This document shows, in pieces, positions 58,705 to 64,000 of a stretch of DNA of 64,000 nt (position 1 is its first letter; the number at the start of each line of letters is the position of its first letter). Origin of the DNA: Emticicia sp. BO119 (lineage in GTDB: Bacteria; Bacteroidota; Bacteroidia; Cytophagales; Spirosomataceae). Location: the NCBI RefSeq assembly GCF_013912375.1, contig NZ_JACETV010000004.1, forward strand, positions 1-64,000, in the 5' to 3' direction. Made by a program: the position numbers and the translations under genes. The notes beneath the pieces are model-generated. The model saw only the letters and a program-made list of their open reading frames with translations. It did not search any database and was not told where the DNA came from.

Positions 58705-59928
58705 TTAAAGGTTAGAAATCTTACCTGTAAATAAGATAGTATTCGATTGTTTTTCGCTGATAACAAACAAGAATGGACGATTACAAACCACAGTCGGATA
58801 CACGGGAACGGAGGTAAGTACAACTCCTATAGTTGTTACGGCTGCGGCTTCTGTTCCTTTTTCATCAATTCCTACATAGGTATTCTGTTTCACCATACCA
58901 ACTTTTAATTTCCCGGCAGGGCTGGCTATTTTCGACAAATCTGCTCCATCAGAAAAAGCTGTATTGATGCCCATTTGCATCAGAACCTTTTTTAAGTCTG
59001 CCTCGTACTCCAAGGTAAATTTCGGTAAGCCCACAATCACTTTTTGTTCCTGTAATGCTCCATTCAGTTGTTTCCACTCAGTTACAGACAAGCTCGCTAA
59101 AGCAGCATCAGTCGATTTATCAGGAAGAATGACTGTCATTACATAGTTACCATCACCATAAGGCAATTCTACTGCCTGATAATTATCACGTTTAGCATAC
59201 TTCACGTTTTCGGTCATATTCATCATCTTCACACTTTTCACGCCTTTTGTGCCTGTGAAGTCTGCATTTTGTGTATTCCCCTCTTTAAATTGTGTTTTCC
59301 AGTCACCTTTGAAGTATAGAGCATTCATCAGGAATAAAATCTGGTCAGATTTTATTTCATCCAATACCTTCTTGATTTTACCGTTGGTATTATCACTTGC
59401 CCAGTTGTTAATCTTACCCACAGTGGCTTTATCGTCGAAATTCTCACCGAATACACCTGCATTAAAATAAGTTTTCAGGTTATCCAGATAAGATGGCTCT
59501 ACTTTGAAAGTATTCCGATACCAAACTGAGTTGGCAATGGTGTTTTTTACTTTCGGGTCACTCAATGGCAGGTTATCTATCAGATCTTTATAGATACCGT
59601 TGGTTGTAGCCATATCGCCCGAGACCCGCAGCGCTTTCTGAATTTCTTCTTTTGTTTGTGTGTCTGCCCCATTCAGCAACATGCCCAGAGCAATGTGCAG
59701 ACTTAGCGGTGAAACAAAGTAGCTTTTATCTGCCTCTTCGATAGTATTATGTTTTTTCCAGAAATCAAATGCAAATTCGCTTGTCTGGTCTGAAAAAGTA
59801 GCCGGAATAGCCTTTAATTCATTATTTGCCTTTAATGTATTGGGATCTACTGCTGTACCTTTATTATCACAACTGGCAGCAGCTACAGAACAAACGGCAG
59901 CAAGTATGGCAATTTTAAGCGTTTTCAT
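58705..59928 (-). CDS. Serpin-family protease inhibitor, lipoprotein
   Basis: A 407-residue serpin with a lipoprotein signal (MKTLKIAILAAVCSVAAASC), so it is anchored in the envelope. The serpin core is clear: NSVWYRNTFKVEPSYLDNLK, LFLMNALYFKGDWKTQF, MTVILPDKSTDAALASL. The hinge GTEAAAVTTIG has small residues at P14-P9 as in inhibitory serpins, followed by the reactive loop VVLTSVP and the C-terminal NRPFLFVISEKQSNTILFTG. By hinge counting, P1 is Thr and P1' Ser, which would suit a non-trypsin-like protease. The target is unknown. Confidence 0.93.
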   Translation of the reverse strand: MKTLKIAILAAVCSVAAASCDNKGTAVDPNTLKANNELKAIPATFSDQTSEFAFDFWKKHNTIEEADKSYFVSPLSLHIALGMLLNGADTQTKEEIQKALRVSGDMATTNGIYKDLIDNLPLSDPKVKNTIANSVWYRNTFKVEPSYLDNLKTYFNAGVFGENFDDKATVGKINNWASDNTNGKIKKVLDEIKSDQILFLMNALYFKGDWKTQFKEGNTQNADFTGTKGVKSVKMMNMTENVKYAKRDNYQAVELPYGDGNYVMTVILPDKSTDAALASLSVTEWKQLNGALQEQKVIVGLPKFTLEYEADLKKVLMQMGINTAFSDGADLSKIASPAGKLKVGMVKQNTYVGIDEKGTEAAAVTTIGVVLTSVPVYPTVVCNRPFLFVISEKQSNTILFTGKISNL

Positions 59929-59970
59929 AAATTGGTTGGTTAGTTTAAAAAATCAGGTTATAGGATTTTA

Positions 59971-60423
59971 TTATTTCTTCTCAAAATAAAGTGCCTCATT
60001 GGCAGGTTTAGAAAGATAAATTACCAGTGTGTTTTTATCTTTAAACTCATATCTTTCTACGTTTCTCAGGCTCTCATAATAAGTCATTTCAAAGGCGTTA
60101 GCTTCTGGTGTGCCAGCTATTTTAGTAGAGCCTAATACCGGAATTTTGATTGTCTTTCTACTTTCATCAATCTCTGTTTCAGCAAAATAAAAATTTACTG
60201 AACTCCTGCCATTGATGGTAAGCTTATCTTCTTCATTTTTAAACTCTAATGATACATCGTATTTAGGCGTTTTACCATCTGTATAACCCTTAAACTTCCA
60301 TTGCCCTAACAATGTCGAAGCTCTGAGGGCATCGTATGAAGCACTTGGTGTATCTATCTTCTCGCTTTCGCACGATGCCAGAAATAAACTACTGGTCATC
60401 AACCAAATAATTAACTTTTTCAT
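59971..60423 (-). CDS. Lipoprotein of unknown function upstream of the serpin
   Basis: A 150-residue lipoprotein (signal MKKLIIWLMTSSLFLASC). The beta-rich body (LLGQWKFKGYTDGKTPKYDV, SLEFKNEEDKLTINGRSSVN) resembles the lipocalin-like or META-like small domains of Bacteroidota lipoproteins. It lies 42 bases before the serpin start and likely heads the operon. Confidence 0.72.
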   Translation of the reverse strand: MKKLIIWLMTSSLFLASCESEKIDTPSASYDALRASTLLGQWKFKGYTDGKTPKYDVSLEFKNEEDKLTINGRSSVNFYFAETEIDESRKTIKIPVLGSTKIAGTPEANAFEMTYYESLRNVERYEFKDKNTLVIYLSKPANEALYFEKK

Positions 60424-60867
60424 TTTACTTATTTTCTTAATTTTCTATGTGAATTCCTGACAAATTAGGGCGCAACTGTTATGGCATAGTACGCTTTTCA
60501 CTCAGTCGGCCAAGGGAATAAACAAACGAGAATGTTTTTCCCCTGACATAAACAATCGTTTTGACTGAGGCTCAGTACCCTTTTCAATACTATAGATACT
60601 TATTATTTAGAAATGGTTGGAAAGGGAGTGTTTTTTCTGATTGAAAAGCTAAAAAGTAGATATTATAAGACAAAAATGAGTATAGATAGTTTTGTTCCTA
60701 TTTGAAAATTTAATGATTTTGCCACAATGTGATCACGATGTTACACTATATAAAAATAAGCTATTGCCTAAATAGAATTGTGTCACATTGTGTACATGGA
60801 GTACTTCGTGGCAATGCATTAATAGTATAATTATCCACCAAGACGATTTGATAAATCATTTTACAAT
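60424..60867. other. Gene-free region with an inverted repeat
   Basis: No gene was recognised. CACAATGTGA (60723-60732) and TCACATTGTG (60783-60792) are perfect inverted copies 50 bases apart; a GTGATCAC palindrome (60729-60736) overlaps the first. The region is upstream of the envelope cluster and downstream of the LhgO gene, so it could carry the cluster promoter; no TAnnTTTG box was confirmed. Confidence 0.5.
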
Positions 60868-62067
60868 TCAAAACCTCTTCAAAACCAACTCACTAACCGT
60901 CTGCCCGATAGATAATGAAGAAGTTGCGGCAGGAGATGGCGCGTTACAGACATTCACAGCGCGCTCATTTTCGAAGATGGCGAAATCATCTAATAGTCCG
61001 CCATCATAATCACAGGCCTGCGCTCTTACACCTGCCCCACCCGGAATCAGGTCGTCTTCCTGAATTTCAGGGATTAATTCCTGTAACGCCTTAGTAAAAG
61101 CACTTTTAGAGAAAGAGCGATACATTTCGCCTAAACCTGTGCGCCAGTATTTAGCGGCTACTTTCTGGAAACCTCTCCAGGTCAAAGTTTCAAAAAGTTC
61201 ACCGAAATGAATATCCAGTTTCTTATATCCTTCGCGACGGAAAGCTAAAACAGCATTAGGCCCGGCCTCAACTCCTCCGTGAATCATACGCGTAAAGTGT
61301 ACACCTAAAAAAGGAAAATTAGGGTCGGGTACAGGATAAATCAGATTTTTAACCAAGTATTGCTTTTCAGGTTTTATCTCAAAATACTCCCCTCTGAAAG
61401 GTGTAATTCTTAGTTTATTGGCTCGCACATCAGTCATTTGGCCTACTTTATCAGAGTAAAGTCCGGCACAGTTTACTACCAGTTTAGTTTCGTAAGCACC
61501 TTTATTGGTATTGACTACTGACGTGCTACCCTTATCTGTAATACTCTCTACTTTCTCCCCAAAAACTATTTCGCCACCCAATTCCTGGGTTTTCTGTAAG
61601 TATTTTTCACAAACTTCGATATAGTCGATGATTCCGGTCTGGGGCACAAAAAAACCTTTTAGCCCGTTTACGTGTGGCTCGTATTCTTTCAATTGTTCTT
61701 TATTCAACATCTTGAAGCCATCCAGACCATTTTGTGCGCCTCTTTCAAAAAGTCCATCAAGAATGGAGATTTGCTCAGGGCGAGTAGCAACTACTATTTT
61801 TCCACACAAGTCGTATTTAATGTCTTCTTTGTTGCAGAAATCCAAAAGCATTTCGTAGCCTTTGATACAATTGGTAGCTTTTAAACTACCCGGTTTGTAG
61901 TATAAACCCGAATGTATAACCCCGCTATTATGTCCTGTCTGGTGTTGGGCAACCTTATTTTCTTTTTCAATAATCAATAATTTCAATGCCGGATTCCCCT
62001 GTTTGATTTTCAAAGCAGTAGCCAGCCCGACAATACCTCCACCAATAACAATTACATCGTAGGTCAT
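60868..62067 (-). CDS. lhgO: L-2-hydroxyglutarate oxidase/dehydrogenase
   Basis: A 399-residue FAD enzyme that oxidises L-2-hydroxyglutarate to 2-oxoglutarate. The dinucleotide motif is YDVIVIGGGIVGLATALK. The family signatures HQTGHNSGVIHSGLYYKPGS and VNCAGLYSDKVG are present, plus AGVRAQACDYDGGLLDDF near the C-terminus. The frame extends to 62115; ATG 62067 is chosen because it starts directly before the FAD motif. A TATATTTG -7-like box lies upstream (62103-62096). Confidence 0.92.
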   Translation of the reverse strand: MTYDVIVIGGGIVGLATALKIKQGNPALKLLIIEKENKVAQHQTGHNSGVIHSGLYYKPGSLKATNCIKGYEMLLDFCNKEDIKYDLCGKIVVATRPEQISILDGLFERGAQNGLDGFKMLNKEQLKEYEPHVNGLKGFFVPQTGIIDYIEVCEKYLQKTQELGGEIVFGEKVESITDKGSTSVVNTNKGAYETKLVVNCAGLYSDKVGQMTDVRANKLRITPFRGEYFEIKPEKQYLVKNLIYPVPDPNFPFLGVHFTRMIHGGVEAGPNAVLAFRREGYKKLDIHFGELFETLTWRGFQKVAAKYWRTGLGEMYRSFSKSAFTKALQELIPEIQEDDLIPGGAGVRAQACDYDGGLLDDFAIFENERAVNVCNAPSPAATSSLSIGQTVSELVLKRF

Positions 62068-62252
62068 ATTCAAGTATATAGAGTAGTTTTTTATGCAAAT
62101 ATAGGGCAAAACCACCTTTTATTTTAGTAGAAGCTTTTAAAAAGCAGACAGGTAAACTGTTAGTACTTATATCCACTTAATACTTACCTAACAAAAAACG
62201 CCATCCATAAAGACAGATGACGTTTTTGCTCAAACTTAGGGTAAACAGAATG

Positions 62253-63509
62253 CTAAGGATCAAGCGGATCGTATGGATCCATGTGCAAACATTCGATAAC
62301 CGGGTAAAACTCAATCACATGATTTGATAATTGTTTTTTATGGGTATAAGGCGTATAACCTAATTCACGCATATTTCGCGCATCAAAACTGTCTGCTGCT
62401 GAGTATTTAGTTTGGGATAGTGAAGTGACAAATAACGATGGCATATCCACCGGAATACCATAATGAATCATCAGACGAACCGAGTTTCTGATATTGGTTG
62501 TGGTATGTCTTGCCTGTGGCTCAGCAATAATGGCCGAAGCCGGAATATTATATTTCTCCATCAGGTATTTTTTCATTTCTACCGCCTCACAATAAGTCGT
62601 TTTGAACGGATAGCAATAACCACCTGTTGGGATAATGAATGGTGCCTCGCCTCTCAAATAGCTGCGGGCAGCCGCATCAGCATGTAGTTTTCCTTCATGG
62701 CCGATAGGTATTTTTAATTCAGGGCCAGCTCCCGGAAGGATGATGGCTGCATATTTGTATTTCTTCCAATCGGTTTTTTGAACCTGATCATAGGCGGCTT
62801 TGTTGATACCTTTCTCCAAAGGTTCTAAACGCGCAGGTTCATCACGGTCATTTGCCTGCATCAATTGCATAGCTACGGCCAATGATGGTTTATAGAAAAC
62901 ATCCAGGCTATTACTGCTTTCATCAAGAAAGGCCATCATATCTTTCAACATAATACGATACGAACGAGAGGTTACTATATAACTTGCTGAATCAATACGC
63001 GGGTATCTCATTTTTTTACCGAGACCAAACTGGTTGATGATGTAATCCATCCCGTAAAAACATTGATTCCATGCTTTAGCTAATAAAACCTCATTTGATA
63101 AACCAACAAAACGCTGATAATAACCTGAAGGGCGTAGATGGCCATCGATGATTTTATCAAAAGTTTTTTTATTGGCAGCATAAACCGAGCTCAATTCTTT
63201 AGCCAATGCAGCGGTATCTGGTTTCCAGAAGAAATCGCTTAGTAATGATACCGGATGTGAACAAGTATCTGTCACATGCGTTTTCAATATCTCAACTTTG
63301 TTTTGAAGAAAGTTTTTAAATATTGTGTTATTGGTCAAAATCGCTTTTACTTCAGGCGTTTTCTCGATAACTGTAATCAGATAAAAATTTTTATCTACTG
63401 TTAAATCGCCGGAAGCAAGCGGGCGGTAATTTTTATTGTATCCCTGCCCTGCCACATTCATGACAAACAGTATAACAAAGGAGAGTGAGTATATGATTTT
63501 TGTTTTCAT
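62253..63509 (-). CDS. Exported DUF218 (YdcF/ElyC-like) protein
   Basis: A 418-residue protein with a signal peptide (about 1-21, ending MNVAGQ). The N-terminal half (about 30-245) is helical and unrecognised. The C-terminal half is DUF218: YAAIILPGAGPELKIP, APFIIPTGGYCYP, EAVEMKKYLMEKYNIPASAI and ARHTTTNIRNSVRLM. DUF218 proteins often relate to envelope metabolism. It follows the susD-like gene by 57 bases on the same strand. Confidence 0.85.
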   Translation of the reverse strand: MKTKIIYSLSFVILFVMNVAGQGYNKNYRPLASGDLTVDKNFYLITVIEKTPEVKAILTNNTIFKNFLQNKVEILKTHVTDTCSHPVSLLSDFFWKPDTAALAKELSSVYAANKKTFDKIIDGHLRPSGYYQRFVGLSNEVLLAKAWNQCFYGMDYIINQFGLGKKMRYPRIDSASYIVTSRSYRIMLKDMMAFLDESSNSLDVFYKPSLAVAMQLMQANDRDEPARLEPLEKGINKAAYDQVQKTDWKKYKYAAIILPGAGPELKIPIGHEGKLHADAAARSYLRGEAPFIIPTGGYCYPFKTTYCEAVEMKKYLMEKYNIPASAIIAEPQARHTTTNIRNSVRLMIHYGIPVDMPSLFVTSLSQTKYSAADSFDARNMRELGYTPYTHKKQLSNHVIEFYPVIECLHMDPYDPLDP

Positions 63510-63566
63510 AGTAGGTCAATATTAAAAAATAAAGAGGGTGAAGTGACTCACCCTCTTCTATTAAAA

Positions 63567-64000
63567 TCAATAACCAGGATTCTGATACATTTTTACTGGA
63601 TCCAATTTTTGCTCATCAAAAGGGATAGGAAAAAGAACGTCCTTTGTTGACACATTCTTCAGGTCTGAAATACCTACATCAGCCGCGTTTTTACGTCTGA
63701 AATAATCTGCAAATCCTTGAGGATTATCACCAAAAGCACGTAATAAATCAAATAATCTATGATTCTCAAATGCCAGTTCGGATCTGCGTTCGTGAAGAAT
63801 CGCCAGTTTTAAGGTAGGATATTTAGCATGATAATCGGCATCAGAAGCATCGTAGTCAGGCAAGCCTGCACGTTTACGTGCCTGGTTCAAATAGCCAATT
63901 GCTTCAGAATTGTTTCCTAATCTTTCGTTTACTTCGGCCAGCATCAATACAATATCGGCGTATCTCATCAGAATAAAATCATTGCCTCCCCAGCCATTGG
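63567..64000 (-). CDS. SusD/RagB-family lipoprotein, C-terminal part (cut by window)
   Basis: The 3' end of a SusD-like nutrient-binding outer-membrane lipoprotein. The frame continues to the window edge without a stop: NGWGGNDFILMRYADIVLML is read across the edge. Typical C-terminal features are MRYADIVLMLAEVNERLGN, EAIGYLNQARKRAGLPDYD, ERRSELAFENHRLFDLLRAF and DVLFPIPFDEQKLDPVKMYQ. At least 144 residues are visible; about 350 more should lie to the right. A susC partner would be expected beyond the edge. Confidence 0.92.
   Translation of the reverse strand, partial: NGWGGNDFILMRYADIVLMLAEVNERLGNNSEAIGYLNQARKRAGLPDYDASDADYHAKYPTLKLAILHERRSELAFENHRLFDLLRAFGDNPQGFADYFRRKNAADVGISDLKNVSTKDVLFPIPFDEQKLDPVKMYQNPGY

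Noticed and set aside
60788-61009. Plus-strand frame of 73 codons at the LhgO 3' end
   Set aside because: It lies mostly antisense to the lhgO coding region and has no recognisable features.
1-64000. tRNA or rRNA genes
   Set aside because: The gene-free stretches were read on both strands for cloverleaf arms and conserved rRNA sequence, and nothing convincing was seen. A covariance search would be needed to be sure.

Overview
The window looks like a chromosomal segment of a Bacteroidota bacterium, most likely a Cytophagales-type organism. The evidence is low GC, SusD/RagB and TonB-dependent outer-membrane proteins, many short lipoprotein signals, promoter-like TAnnTTTG -7 boxes with few strong Shine-Dalgarno sites, and proteins such as DUF3467, a secreted AXE1 esterase and a stand-alone Ada-type metal-binding protein. 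The genus cannot be fixed from the sequence alone.

Layout. 1-1016 holds no convincing gene, but has a strong outward promoter at the left edge and two copies of a palindromic repeat. 1017-5411 carries a COG0523 GTPase, cysS and pruA. 5624-10403 is a complete tripartite drug-efflux locus (HlyD adaptor, DHA2 pump, TolC) with a divergent MarR repressor and a readable set of operators. 10521-13449 has two tandem alpha/beta hydrolases and an isolated mraY. 13987-15937 is a GntR regulator with a Gfo/Idh/MocA oxidoreductase. 16040-20699 contains nadD, an SDR reductase, cyclophilin, a VOC protein, idi and a TlpA-like lipoprotein. 20949-22225 is an IS3-family (IS150-like) element whose orfB has lost an internal piece and which sits in the middle of a palindromic repeat. 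22845-24101 is hemA.

24162-28073 encodes two secreted proteins: a 964-residue protein built of ten roughly 77-residue repeats, and a beta-helix protein. 28353-37771 has an M3 peptidase, SGNH hydrolase, AXE1 esterase, ComEC, a TonB receptor and a lactonase-like propeller. 37866-40319 groups a GNAT with an alkylation-response set: AraC-MGMT fusion, small Ada-type metal-binding protein and 2OG-Fe(II) oxygenase. 40461-43192 has a PLP decarboxylase fused to a GNAT domain, then tpiA. 43319-46827 has a VTT membrane protein, a three-gene operon of poorly known function, and proB. 46922-49247 is the classic acpP-fabF-rnc cluster, followed by kdsA and a DUF3467 gene.

51441-56070 holds a broken response-regulator gene and a 1378-residue histidine kinase with nine PAS-type modules. 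56261-60423 is an envelope cluster with a serpin lipoprotein. The window ends with an L-2-hydroxyglutarate oxidase, a DUF218 protein and the 3' end of a SusD/RagB gene cut by the window edge.

Most genes are ordinary housekeeping or envelope genes. The parts most worth a second look are the PLP-GNAT fusion, the split Ada/2OG oxygenase island, the 77-residue repeat array, the serpin cluster, the orphaned nine-PAS kinase, and the palindromic repeats with the IS insertion. Nothing here can be declared a new system from sequence alone.
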